Positions 34,770 through 43,751 of a stretch of DNA of 64,000 bases are shown in pieces. The position numbers and the translations under genes were made by a program. The notes beneath the pieces were generated by a model. The model saw only the letters and a list, made by a program, of their open reading frames with translations, was not told the DNA's origin and did no database searches. The stretch is taken from NCBI RefSeq assembly GCF_002899715.1, contig NZ_PPEK01000005.1:1-64000 (forward strand), read 5' to 3'. The DNA is from Enteroscipio rubneri (GTDB lineage Bacteria > Actinomycetota > Coriobacteriia > Coriobacteriales > Eggerthellaceae). The number at the start of each line of letters is the position of its first letter. Within the stretch, counting starts at the first letter, position 1.

Positions 34770-36671
34770 CTAAGCGCCGTCTACGGCGTAGCGATTCTTG
34801 CCGCAGGCTTTGGCATGGTAGAGCGCCCGGTCCGCGCGTCGGTACAGCGTTTCGAAATCGCGCCCGCTTTCGGGGGCGAACGCCACGCCCACGCTAGCTG
34901 ACAAGCTGCACGTTCCCGCATCGGTTTCGACATCCATGCGCAGGGCCTCGACGAGATCGGCGGCCTTCTTCTCGGCGGATGCGGCGTCGTCCATGGGCAG
35001 GAACACCACGAATTCGTCGCCGCCTATGCGCCCGACGACGTCCTCGCGGCGGAAATGCCCTTCCACCGTCTGGGCGAACCGTGCGAGCACCGTATCCCCC
35101 GCGCTGTGACCGAAACAGTCGTTGACCGCTTTGAAATTGTCGATATCGAGAATGAGGAATGCGAATGACGCTTCAGGAGCCGAGGCTAGCTTCGCGCGTA
35201 TGTGCTCCTGAGTCGCCGCCTTGTTGTACAGGCCGGTGAGCGAGTCGCGTTGCATCTGCTCGATCAGGGCATGCTCGCGACGTTTCTCTTCGTCGATGTT
35301 CTGTCGGTAGACCAGCATGCGCACCGACCCGTCCTGGCTCCATGTGAACAGGTGCGCATTGATCCTCATCCAGGTATACGTCTTGCCGTCCACCGTGCTC
35401 ATGAAGTCGTACGTCAGCTCGTCCTCGCCGCGTGCGTACGCTTCGAGCACCGACGCGGGGGTGAACATCTCGAGATAGCGCTGGCGGAATTCATCCTTGA
35501 TCTGCTTCTCGGCAATGATGGAAAGCGCCTTGACGAACGGTGTGCCCGGCGGCGCGCCCAGACTTCTGAAGTACTGCTCGGTCTCCTCGCTCGCAGCGCG
35601 GTTGTGTGTGACGTCGATCTCGTAGATGTTGTCGTAGACCTGCTCGGCCGCCTCCTGGAACATGGATTTGCGCTCCTGTTCGGCCGCGGTCGCCTGCATC
35701 GCGATGAGCCTGTTGTAGCGTCGGAAGATACTCGTCGTGGCCAGCAGCACGAGGACGATCACGATCGCTATGACGACGACGGCCAACGCGAATTGGAATG
35801 CGATCTGGGCGTCCAGTTCTGACGTGTCGTGATCGACGACAAGGAACCAGTCGAGGTGGGGGATGAACTGCGTCACGAGGTAGCCGGATCCGCCTGATGA
35901 CGAGTACCAAAGGCTGCTCGGATCATCTCGATCGCGAAGCGCCTGGCTCTCCAATCCGTCGAGCGCCCCTGCGTCGAACAGATCTGCACGGCCGTCCTGG
36001 GCGCTATCGGCGGAAACCTCGATCATTCCTTCGCCGTCGACAAGGTATGCGCTCGTGCCAGTCTGCTCCTCGTATTCGGCGAACATCTCGCGCAGGTCGT
36101 CGATCCGAAATCCGACGCCCACGATGCCAAGGGTCTCGCCTTCGTCGTCGAGTATGCGGCCGTTTATGAAGACGGTGATCTCATTATCGGTGGCTTCGTC
36201 GTTGTCGATGTTGATCGAATATTCCTCGCTGCTCTCAAGGAAGGCGTAAAACCAGTCGTTCTCCGGGTTGTCGGCCTCGAGCATGCGGTCGATGCCGTTG
36301 AAATGATAGTAACGGTTTGTCGCGGCGGAAGCGAGGAAGACGGAATCGTAACCGTACTTCTCACGGTAGGCGTCCAGGTATGAGCGCAGCGATTCCTCGT
36401 AAGCGCCTTCGTCGAAATGGTCGAGTTCCGAGGCGAGGCGTTCTTTGAGCAGGCTGTCGTTGGCCATCGTGAGCGACACGTCGATAGGCTGCGTGAACCG
36501 CGCATCGATATCGCGCGCTATGCTATCTGACGTGAGCATAGACACGCGCTCGGCATCCTCTTCGAACGCCTCGCGATTAGAATGGTAGCTGATATAGGAG
36601 GTGAGCGCGAAGCCCAGCACGATGATGGCACAGATCAACGCATTCGCATGCCAGGTGATTCGCTTGCTCAT
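34770..36671 (-). CDS. Diguanylate cyclase with Cache sensor and PAS domain
   Basis: The protein is 633 residues from the ATG at 36671 (AGGAAAAGAG upstream). It has membrane segment 1 (about 10-27) and a periplasmic double-Cache domain (about 28-285, with YLDAYREKYGYDSVFLAS and INGRILDDEGETLGIVGVGF). Membrane segment 2 (about 293-316), a PAS-like region (about 335-455) and a GGDEF domain (about 470-633) follow. The active site GGDEF is intact and RRED five residues before it is an inhibitory I-site. It should make cyclic di-GMP in response to an extracellular ligand. Monocistronic. Confidence 0.92.
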   Translation of the reverse strand: MSKRITWHANALICAIIVLGFALTSYISYHSNREAFEEDAERVSMLTSDSIARDIDARFTQPIDVSLTMANDSLLKERLASELDHFDEGAYEESLRSYLDAYREKYGYDSVFLASAATNRYYHFNGIDRMLEADNPENDWFYAFLESSEEYSINIDNDEATDNEITVFINGRILDDEGETLGIVGVGFRIDDLREMFAEYEEQTGTSAYLVDGEGMIEVSADSAQDGRADLFDAGALDGLESQALRDRDDPSSLWYSSSGGSGYLVTQFIPHLDWFLVVDHDTSELDAQIAFQFALAVVVIAIVIVLVLLATTSIFRRYNRLIAMQATAAEQERKSMFQEAAEQVYDNIYEIDVTHNRAASEETEQYFRSLGAPPGTPFVKALSIIAEKQIKDEFRQRYLEMFTPASVLEAYARGEDELTYDFMSTVDGKTYTWMRINAHLFTWSQDGSVRMLVYRQNIDEEKRREHALIEQMQRDSLTGLYNKAATQEHIRAKLASAPEASFAFLILDIDNFKAVNDCFGHSAGDTVLARFAQTVEGHFRREDVVGRIGGDEFVVFLPMDDAASAEKKAADLVEALRMDVETDAGTCSLSASVGVAFAPESGRDFETLYRRADRALYHAKACGKNRYAVDGA

Positions 36672-36889
36672 ACGTCTCTTTTCCTGAAGCAGGTTCCCGT
36701 GTAGCGCGAACCTGGGCATCACGTCGTGCTTCGAACGAATACTATGATAGCATGCCCGCTTTCTTGAGTTCAGGTGTTAAACGGACGGTTGACCGTGCCG
36801 GGCTCCATCGCCGCGAAATCGCGCGCGGCTCTCCTGTGGCGCTTCGTCTCCACCGAGTTTGCACGGGCCGTGCCTCGCGGTATGGCGGC

Positions 36890-37834
36890 TCACTCAGAAA
36901 GGTATCGTTCGAGGGCTGGCCACATGCGCGCAGCTTCGGCGTAGCCCTGCTCGTAGAGGGCGAACAGCTTGCTGGGATCCTTTTCCATGCTGCCGACGGT
37001 CACCGGTTCAGGCGGGCGGATGAGGAACAGCCGGCCTTCGTCGTGAAGGCTCGGCAGCGCGCGGTACAGGCGATTGTATTCGTAATGGCGATGCTGGAGC
37101 CGCTCGAGATAGAAGGGGTAGTCGCCATAGCGTTGGCGCAGAAGGGCCATGAGCTTGTTGGGACCCTTCACGTAGTCTGCTGCTTGAGTGAGCACCACGA
37201 TGTGCTTCTTCGCGCCGGTCAGCCACGAATGCACGATGGGCACGCTGTCGCACGTGCCGCCGTCGAGCAGATGCTTGCCGTCCACGTCGACGATCTGGCT
37301 GACGAGGGGCATGGAGGACGATGCGATGAGATAGGGAAGGTCGGCGACGGAATCCGACACGTCGTGGTAGTCTGCCTCTCCGGTCACGAGGTTGCTCGAA
37401 ACCGCCACGAGCTTCATAGGCGATTCATCGAAAGCGCGGTAGTTGAACGGCTCGAGCGCGTTAGGCACCTCGTCGAAGGCGAAGTCGCGCCCGAAGGCGT
37501 TTCCCGTGCGTACAAAGCTCTTCAAAGACAGGTAGCGCCAATCGGCGCTGTACTTCGTGTTGACATAGCAGGTGCGTCCGTCTTCGCCGGCAACATAGTT
37601 GTACCCGCAGAGCGCTCCCGCGGATACGCCGATGACAAGCTCACAGAACAGCTTGCGATCCATGAAGCAGTCGAGGACGCCCGCCGTGAACTGACCGCGC
37701 ATCGCGCCGCCTTCGAGCACGAGGTTTGCCGGATATGCGTCGTGACCGTTCCAGGCAGGTTCGTGGAAGCTCGTTTCAGGTGCAGTCGATCCGATGGGGT
37801 TCGAAGCGCCTTGCGTTCGAAATACCGTGCTCAT
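36890..37834 (-). CDS. Patatin-like phospholipase (YjjU-type)
   Basis: This 314-residue protein has the oxyanion motif LVLEGGAMRGQFTAGVLD, nucleophile GVSAG (about residues 69-73) and catalytic Asp in LLDGGTCDSVP, the Ser-Asp dyad of patatin hydrolases. No signal peptide or membrane segment is seen, so it acts in the cytoplasm or at the inner membrane face. The ATG lies at 37834 with AAAGGAT upstream. Substrate is unknown. Monocistronic. Confidence 0.9.
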   Translation of the reverse strand: MSTVFRTQGASNPIGSTAPETSFHEPAWNGHDAYPANLVLEGGAMRGQFTAGVLDCFMDRKLFCELVIGVSAGALCGYNYVAGEDGRTCYVNTKYSADWRYLSLKSFVRTGNAFGRDFAFDEVPNALEPFNYRAFDESPMKLVAVSSNLVTGEADYHDVSDSVADLPYLIASSSMPLVSQIVDVDGKHLLDGGTCDSVPIVHSWLTGAKKHIVVLTQAADYVKGPNKLMALLRQRYGDYPFYLERLQHRHYEYNRLYRALPSLHDEGRLFLIRPPEPVTVGSMEKDPSKLFALYEQGYAEAARMWPALERYLSE

Positions 37835-37965
37835 GCGGAGATCCTTTCTTCGATCGTCGTCAATTATAGCCTTCGGAGTGGAATGCCTCCTCGCAGAATA
37901 TGTCAGCTTTTTCTAGATTTATCTCCTTTTTGGTAACATTTGATGCAGGCGCTCGCGAGAGCGGA

Positions 37966-37971
37966 TACAAT
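37966..37971 (+). promoter_or_regulatory. Likely -10 element for trxA
   Basis: GGATACAAT (TACAAT at 37966-37971) lies 91 bases before the trxA start. No convincing -35 is seen at 17 bases. Confidence 0.4.
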
Positions 37972-38061
37972 AGTCCGAGAAAAAGCAGGCCGACATTGTG
38001 AACCGGCTTCGTGGCGTCCGGCCCATCTCGGTTCCGGGTGCACTGTCAAAGGAGGCAGCAC

Positions 38062-38370
38062 ATGAGCGAGATCGTAACCTCTTCGGATTTTCAGTCCAAA
38101 GTGCTCGACGCGCAAGGCCCCGTGCTTGTGGACTTCTTCGCAACATGGTGCGGACCATGCAAAATGCTCGCTCCGACCATCGACGAGGTGGCCGGCGAGA
38201 CGGCGGGCAAAGCGGCCGTGTACAAGCTCGATATCGACCAGAGCCCCGACATTGCTCAGCGCTACGGCGTGATGAGCGTGCCGACTCTGATGGTGTTCGA
38301 GAATGGCCAGGTGAAGAAGCAGGCCGTGGGCGTGCAACCCAAGCAGAACATCCTCTCGATGTTGGCGTAG
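38062..38370 (+). CDS. trxA: Thioredoxin
   Basis: This 102-residue protein has the active site WCGPC (29-33) in FFATWCGPCKM and the cis-proline in MSVPTLMVFENG. AAAGGAGG sits 7 bases before the ATG at 38062. It donates electrons to reductases such as the MsrAB encoded at 46.1-47.3 kb and is recycled by the thioredoxin reductase at 47.7 kb. Single gene with its own terminator. Confidence 0.95.
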   Translation: MSEIVTSSDFQSKVLDAQGPVLVDFFATWCGPCKMLAPTIDEVAGETAGKAAVYKLDIDQSPDIAQRYGVMSVPTLMVFENGQVKKQAVGVQPKQNILSMLA

Positions 38371-38413
38371 CGCGCACGCGCTCGAAAGCCTGCAAGAGCG
38401 CACGAGCGTGCAG

Positions 38414-38447
38414 GAAGAAGCCGGTCGCGGTGGCGCCGGCTTCTTCT
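38414..38447 (+). terminator. Terminator after trxA
   Basis: GAAGAAGCCGG (38414-38424) pairs with CCGGCTTCTTC (38436-38446) around an 11-base loop; the closing TTCTTCT acts as a weak U-run. Confidence 0.75.
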
Positions 38448-38499
38448 ATGCTCGAGGGCTGTGCCGGCCTTTCATCGGCGGGATTTCGGCAGACGAAAC

Positions 38500-38523
38500 G
38501 CCGGGGATCGAGTGATCCCCGGC
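38500..38523 (-). terminator. Hairpin terminator after the ferredoxin gene
   Basis: GCCGGGGATC and GATCCCCGGC pair perfectly around GAGT. On the minus strand it lies 62 bases beyond the ferredoxin stop and is followed by GTTTCGTCT. It probably ends the oxidoreductase operon. Confidence 0.65.
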
Positions 38524-38585
38524 GTCGGGAGGGGGCGATGCCGCTGCCGGGCATGCGGCCCGGCAGCTGGTTGGGGGGGCGGCCG

Positions 38586-39194
38586 TTAGGCTTTTACCAC
38601 CGGCAGGTAGAAGACGCGCGGAGAGTTTCCGCTTTCGGGAAGGTAGACGTCGCCGCCCCGCTTCTCCACCATCTTCTTGATCTCGTCCAAGTCGCCGAAC
38701 ACGCGCGCCTCAGCCATGCAGGCCCGCACGCACGCCGGCTGGTCGTTTCCGGCTTCGCGATACTTGACGCACAGGTCGCACTTATCGACGCATTTCTCGG
38801 GCATGTCGGCGTAGGCCACCTGCTCGTACTCGTTCAGCTCGTCGCCGAAGTAGCCTCGCTTATCCTCGACGGCATAGCGGGCGCCATAGGGGCAGGCTTC
38901 CACGCAGAGTTTGCAGCCGATGCATTTCTCCTTGTCGATCACCACGATGCCGTCCTCTTCGCGACGGTAGGTGGCGCCTTCCTGAGGGCACGCTTCGACG
39001 CAGGAGGGGTTCTCGCACATCATGCACAGCATGGGGCGGATGGTGCGAACCGCATTGGGATAGGTGCCTTCGCTGCCGCGCTCCACATGGGACCGCGTGA
39101 CGCCGGGAGGCGTGCCATTAGCCTGCTTGCAAGCCACCGAGCAGCCGTGGCAACCGACGCATTTCTCCAGATCGATAACGAATCCGTAATCCAT
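38586..39194 (-). CDS. 4Fe-4S ferredoxin subunit of a molybdopterin oxidoreductase (DmsB-like)
   Basis: This 202-residue protein (ATG at 39194, AGGAGG upstream) has four Cys clusters: CVGCHGCSVAC, CMMCENPSCVEAC, CIGCKLCVEACPYGARY and CVDKCDLC...CVRAC. This is the four-cubane layout of DMSO-reductase-family electron-transfer subunits. It passes electrons between the quinone pool side and the catalytic subunit encoded 13 bases upstream. No membrane anchor (DmsC/NrfD type) gene follows, so the electron donor is not evident here. Confidence 0.93.
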   Translation of the reverse strand: MDYGFVIDLEKCVGCHGCSVACKQANGTPPGVTRSHVERGSEGTYPNAVRTIRPMLCMMCENPSCVEACPQEGATYRREEDGIVVIDKEKCIGCKLCVEACPYGARYAVEDKRGYFGDELNEYEQVAYADMPEKCVDKCDLCVKYREAGNDQPACVRACMAEARVFGDLDEIKKMVEKRGGDVYLPESGNSPRVFYLPVVKA

Positions 39195-39207
39195 GGATAC
39201 CAGCCTC

Positions 39208-41982
39208 CTAGCCGATCTTCTCAAGCTTGCAGCGGACACACTGTTCCACGCCGGAGCACAGATGGTCCATGCGCTCGGGGACGCCGGCGGGGACGAGATG
39301 GTTCACAGCCGTGCCCTTGCTCTTGCCGATGGGCTGGAACTCGCTCTTCGCGTTGAGGTGCCCGCCCACGGAAGCGACGCATTCGGGATGCACGAGCCCG
39401 GTGACCACGGCGATGCCCTCAACCGTGGCGCCTTCGCGGTTGGACAGACGCACCTTATCACCGGATGCGATGCCCTTTGCGGCGGCCGTCTGTTCGTTGA
39501 TCTCGAGCAGATAGGTGGTGTCGTCCATCTCGTTGATCTCGTTGATCCAGGCGTTCTCCACCTGCCAAGTGTCGGTGTTGATGGCGTTGGTCCAGTACAC
39601 CGGGAACATGTCGAAACCCTCTTCTTCGACCTCGTGGTCGATGCAGGCCTTCCATTCCGGTAGCGGTACGTAGTCGTCGGTCTCCCAGGGGATGCCGAGC
39701 TTGGCAACTTCAGCCTCCACCTTCTCCTTCGCTTCGAACATGAAGTCAAAGTACAGCGGAATGCGGCCTTCCTGGCCGGCGGCGAATACGTACACCTCCT
39801 CGGGGGTGCGCTCGCGCGTCAGCACGCCGTGCTCGCGGAACCACTCGACGCCGCGGCCTTCGCCGGCTAGCGACTTGAGGGCGGCGTCGCACACCTTTTC
39901 GGCGGTGATCTGCTCGGATTCGCTCAGCTTGTTCTCGTCGGTGAGGCGGTAGTAGTCGTTGAGTGCACCGGCGAACGCTGCGGTCGAACCGGACTTTTCG
40001 GCCATTGCACCGAACGAATCGAGCGCGGAGGGGCAGCCGTCCTTCGCCTCAACAATGGGCATGCGGCCGGCCACGATGTAGGGAACCTCGAGCGCGCCAG
40101 GCACGCGGTGGTTGTTGAACGACAGCGGCAGGGGATCGAAGCGCTCCAGATAGCATGGCTCCGGGATGATGAGGTCGTAGTAGTACGACGAGTCGTTCAG
40201 GTAGATGTCCATGGCGAAGATCCAGTTGAACGATTCGAGCACCTTGGCCTGGTAATCATGGTTGCACCAGTTCTTCAGCGGGTTCGACGCCATGCAGAAC
40301 GCCACTTCGGAAGGCTTGGTCTTGTAAATGTCGGGCTGCACTTGGGATATGTAGCCGAAGTGCTGGTCCATGGTGAGGGGCTGCAGCTCCTCGAGCGCCA
40401 GGGTGGTGGGCGTGTAGCTCATCTCGCGGACCTTCTTGTAGTGCGAGCCCTGGTCGGGATACCCATGCGCCATACCAAGCTCTTCGATGAGGCCGTCTTC
40501 CTCCCACACGGAGAACTCCCAAGAGTGGACGTTGTCGCCCTCGTAGAAGCCGTGGGCGTTCTTGGTGTAGTAGCCCAGGTAGCCGCCGCGCGAGAACGTG
40601 GAGCCCACGAGCGTGTTCAGCTGCAGGATGGCCCAATGGGACAGAAAGCCGTGCTTGTGGCGGGCGATGCCGGAGAACGTGTCCACCGCGACAGGGCGGT
40701 AGGGCACGGTCAATCCGTCGACCTCGACCGTCTCGCCGATGCAAGCGGCCTCACCGAACTCCTTGGCCAGGCGACGGATGGTGTCGGCCGGGACCGTGGA
40801 TACCTGCTCGGCGTATTCGGGCGTGTAGGTGGCGACATGCTCCTTGAACACGCTGAAAGCGGTGCGGACCTTCTTGCCGTCAACGTCGAACTCGCCTTCC
40901 AGGGCCGGTGCGGCGGCTTTGTCGTAGGTTGCGGGAGCGTTCGCATCGCCATCCCAGTACAGAGCCTTGTTGCCGTTGGCGGCGTCGCGCATGACGCGAC
41001 CGGTGTCCGGGTCGATGAGCGAGGGGGCGTTCGTGCGGTTCGTCAGGAACTCGGCGTCGTAGATGCCGTACTCGTTGACGAGCAGGTTCGCCATGGCGAG
41101 CGCTACCGCGGCGTCCGTGCCGGGGCGGATGGGCACCCATTCGTCGGCTTTCTCCGCCGAGCCCGACATGTGCGGGTCGAAGTTCACGAGCTTGCAGCCG
41201 TTCTTGCGGCTCTCGGCGAAGATCTTGGCGGTGATGCTCGTCCCGTGGCGCGTGGCCACGCCGGCCTGCGTGCCGAACTGCATGAGGTACTTGCAGCTGC
41301 CGTAGTCGGGCATGGCGTTACCGCAGCCTGTGAGCAGCGACGAGATGGTGTGCGTGGGCGCGCCGCAGATGTCGGCCTTGAACGGCACGGGGATGTTGCC
41401 CCGGCTGCCGAGCCAGTTCATGGAGTCGATCCACGAGATAATGCTCGTGATGAGGGCGAACACGATAACGGGGTTGCCCTTCTCCTTCTGCTCGTCGAGC
41501 TTCTCGTTGATGAGGTCGTACGCCTCGTCCCAGCTGATCTCCTCCCAGCCGGGATCGATGCCGACGCCCTTCTCGGGATTGGTGCGCTTGAGTGGCTTGG
41601 TGATGCGGTTCTCATCGTAGAGCTGCATGATGCCCGCGGTTCCCTTGCCGCACAGGTGGCCCCAGCCAGCCGGGCTGCGGTCGTCGCCCTTGATCTCCAC
41701 GAGCTTGCCGTCGACGACGTGCCCGAGAATGCTGCAAGCGTTGAAGCACATGTTGCACTGCGACGGCAGCCATTCGCCTTCGTCAGCCGTTTTATCGGTA
41801 CCGGCTTTGCCGGACTCCTCCGACGCGCAGGCGCCGAGCGTTCCTGCAACGCCGAGCGCGCCGACGCTCAGTGCGCCGGCTTTGACGAAGCTGCGGCGGC
41901 TGAGGTTGGCGTGTCCCTGTGCGCGCTCCGCCGCCGCGTTCTCCGCGTCGGCGATCACGTGCGTGCTGCTCTCTTTGCTCAT
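39208..41982 (-). CDS. Tat-exported molybdopterin oxidoreductase, DMSO reductase family
   Basis: This 924-residue protein begins with a twin-arginine signal (SRRSFVK, residues 28-34) and an ACASEES lipobox-like cleavage region. A [4Fe-4S] motif Cys76-x2-Cys79-x3-Cys83-x27-Cys111 precedes the molybdopterin-binding domains. Family signatures include WDEAYDLINEKL, DICGAPTHTISSLLTGCG and NPLKNWCN, and the C-terminal dinucleotide-binding domain. It works outside the membrane with the ferredoxin subunit. Related gut Eggerthellaceae enzymes reduce or dehydroxylate dietary and host compounds. The substrate of this one cannot be read from sequence. A LuxR-type membrane regulator is divergent from it. 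Confidence 0.92.
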   Translation of the reverse strand: MSKESSTHVIADAENAAAERAQGHANLSRRSFVKAGALSVGALGVAGTLGACASEESGKAGTDKTADEGEWLPSQCNMCFNACSILGHVVDGKLVEIKGDDRSPAGWGHLCGKGTAGIMQLYDENRITKPLKRTNPEKGVGIDPGWEEISWDEAYDLINEKLDEQKEKGNPVIVFALITSIISWIDSMNWLGSRGNIPVPFKADICGAPTHTISSLLTGCGNAMPDYGSCKYLMQFGTQAGVATRHGTSITAKIFAESRKNGCKLVNFDPHMSGSAEKADEWVPIRPGTDAAVALAMANLLVNEYGIYDAEFLTNRTNAPSLIDPDTGRVMRDAANGNKALYWDGDANAPATYDKAAAPALEGEFDVDGKKVRTAFSVFKEHVATYTPEYAEQVSTVPADTIRRLAKEFGEAACIGETVEVDGLTVPYRPVAVDTFSGIARHKHGFLSHWAILQLNTLVGSTFSRGGYLGYYTKNAHGFYEGDNVHSWEFSVWEEDGLIEELGMAHGYPDQGSHYKKVREMSYTPTTLALEELQPLTMDQHFGYISQVQPDIYKTKPSEVAFCMASNPLKNWCNHDYQAKVLESFNWIFAMDIYLNDSSYYYDLIIPEPCYLERFDPLPLSFNNHRVPGALEVPYIVAGRMPIVEAKDGCPSALDSFGAMAEKSGSTAAFAGALNDYYRLTDENKLSESEQITAEKVCDAALKSLAGEGRGVEWFREHGVLTRERTPEEVYVFAAGQEGRIPLYFDFMFEAKEKVEAEVAKLGIPWETDDYVPLPEWKACIDHEVEEEGFDMFPVYWTNAINTDTWQVENAWINEINEMDDTTYLLEINEQTAAAKGIASGDKVRLSNREGATVEGIAVVTGLVHPECVASVGGHLNAKSEFQPIGKSKGTAVNHLVPAGVPERMDHLCSGVEQCVRCKLEKIG

Positions 41983-42123
41983 ATCCTCTCCTCTTTGATC
42001 GAAGTGCTCTTCTCTCGTCCTTGCCCCTGCATCGGCTTTTGGGCACCACCTCCCCCGCGTATCGCAGCCCTTGTCCGATGCTCGAAGACTAGCATCTTGC
42101 GCGGCACGGTTTCGAATACGCAG

Positions 42124-42157
42124 GGATGATTCGGTGAAATCATCCTTCTGGGATGAT
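42124..42157. promoter_or_regulatory. Operator-like inverted repeat between oxidoreductase and LuxR genes
   Basis: GGATGATT (42124-42131) and AATCATCC (42138-42145) form a perfect 8-bp inverted repeat with a 6-base spacer. A third half-site GGATGAT follows at 42151-42157. It sits in the 257-base divergent region about 140 bases from the oxidoreductase start. It is a good candidate binding site for the LuxR regulator. A TACAAT at 42190-42195 could be the regulator's -10. Confidence 0.5.
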
Positions 42158-42239
42158 GCCCCTCAGATGCGCTATCCTGTGTTTGCGATTACAATGGGCG
42201 AGCCAGGGGGGCCGCCAAAGGGGGGTGGGAGCCGTGCCC

Positions 42240-43736
42240 GTGCTTCAGAAAGTCAAGAAGATGTTCGACTTCGACGTGCGTCCAGCCATCGTCGTCGGCC
42301 TTGCTCTGCACTGGTCGTGGATTTGGATACTTTTCTGGAGCTCGTCGTTCTACCCCGTGTTCGAGTCTGCGGGATTGCAGCACGGCGGCGCGCTACTCGT
42401 AGACCCGCTGTGGTTCTTCTCGCTTCTGTCGAACTTCGCGACGCCTATCGTGTTGTTTTTCCTCGGCAAGCGCCTTGGCTCGGTTGGGTGGAGGGTGCCG
42501 CTTATGGTGGCCGCCGCCGTACTCACATCGCTGGGCACGTTTATGGTGGCCTATCCCGATGCATTGTTCGCGCCGGGCGCACGATTCGCGGGCTATGTGG
42601 CAGGCGCGGTGCTCACCGGAGCAGGATCGGCTATTGAGTTTGTGCTCTGGGGCGAACTGCTCGCCATCCTCGGAATGCGCCAAACGGTGGTGTACGGCGT
42701 GGCGGCCACCATCGTCGGCGGCCTTTTCTATATGGTTTCGATATTCTTCGCCCCTTCGGTCGTACAGTTCGCGGTGGCGTTGTTCCCTCTGTTGGAAATG
42801 GGCCTGTTCTGGTTCCAGCGCGACGTCGTCCTCCGCTACCGCGCGGGCACGTCCCAGCTTGCGCGTGAGGAGCCGGGCTCGGTGGGCAAGCCGGCGCGCG
42901 TCAAGTACCGCAAGGATCTGATCGGGCTTATCGTGATCTCGATGTTCTTCGCTACGTCGTACGGCGTGATGAAGGGCATGTTCGTCTTCGCGGGTGCCGA
43001 TCTGCTGGCGTTGCGCGACATCATCAACATCGTTGCTCTCGTCTTGGGGGCGCTGACCATCTTGCTGACCATGAGCGTGTTCAAGATGGACTTCAACCAT
43101 CTGACCTACCAGGTGGCGTTGCCTCTCATGGCCATGGGCTTCGTTTGCGTGGCGTTGCCCGGATCGTTCGAGGTTCTGGGATTCTTCTTCCACCAGCTGG
43201 GCTACGAGTATTTCTATATCATCCTTTGGGCGCTTTGGCCCGCGCTCGCGCGCAAGAACAAACATGTGCCCGCCATGAAGTTTTGCGCTGCAGGCATCGC
43301 CTCCATCCAGGCGGGCCAGCTCGTGGGCTCGACCATCGGCGCTTCGCTCATGGAAGCCGCTGCCAGCCGCTACGAGGTGGCGATGATATCGGTGGTCGCG
43401 GTGTTCGTCATTCTCCTCGTTGCGCTGTTCGCGTTCGGCAATTCGCTGTCCCAGGTGGGATGGGGCGTGTTGCGACCGTGGGGCGATGTGGTGGCGCCAG
43501 AATCCAAGTTCCGTAAGGTGTGTGACGCCATTGCCTCGACGCGCGGCCTGTCGCCGCGCGAGGCGGAAGTATTCCACCTGCTGGCCAAGGGACGCAACTG
43601 CGAGTACATCAGCACCCAGCTCGTTGTGACCGAGGCGACTACCAAGACGCATATCCGCAAGGTGTACCGCAAGCTTGGCGTACACTCTCAGCAGGCGCTG
43701 CTCGACATCATCGAATACGAACGCAAGAACATGTGA
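42240..43736 (+). CDS. Membrane LuxR-family regulator (multi-pass membrane domain plus LuxR HTH)
   Basis: The protein is about 498 residues. GTG 42240 is chosen because GGGAG lies 8 bases upstream; ATG 42261 is also possible. About twelve membrane segments (residues 15-420), resembling an MFS transporter, are followed by a LuxR-type helix-turn-helix at the C-terminus (about 440-498, GLSPREAEVFHLLAKGRNCE, TTKTHIRKVYRKLGVHS). This fusion is abundant in Eggerthella relatives, where it is commonly adjacent to reductase genes. It probably senses a substrate at the membrane and controls the divergent molybdopterin oxidoreductase operon. Confidence 0.88.
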   Translation: MLQKVKKMFDFDVRPAIVVGLALHWSWIWILFWSSSFYPVFESAGLQHGGALLVDPLWFFSLLSNFATPIVLFFLGKRLGSVGWRVPLMVAAAVLTSLGTFMVAYPDALFAPGARFAGYVAGAVLTGAGSAIEFVLWGELLAILGMRQTVVYGVAATIVGGLFYMVSIFFAPSVVQFAVALFPLLEMGLFWFQRDVVLRYRAGTSQLAREEPGSVGKPARVKYRKDLIGLIVISMFFATSYGVMKGMFVFAGADLLALRDIINIVALVLGALTILLTMSVFKMDFNHLTYQVALPLMAMGFVCVALPGSFEVLGFFFHQLGYEYFYIILWALWPALARKNKHVPAMKFCAAGIASIQAGQLVGSTIGASLMEAAASRYEVAMISVVAVFVILLVALFAFGNSLSQVGWGVLRPWGDVVAPESKFRKVCDAIASTRGLSPREAEVFHLLAKGRNCEYISTQLVVTEATTKTHIRKVYRKLGVHSQQALLDIIEYERKNM

Positions 43737-43751
43737 CGTGCGAAGGAAAGC

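Noticed and set aside
40108-42129. 673-codon plus-strand frame opposite the molybdopterin oxidoreductase
   Set aside because: It is a mirror frame of a strongly supported gene with Tat signal and Fe-S motif.
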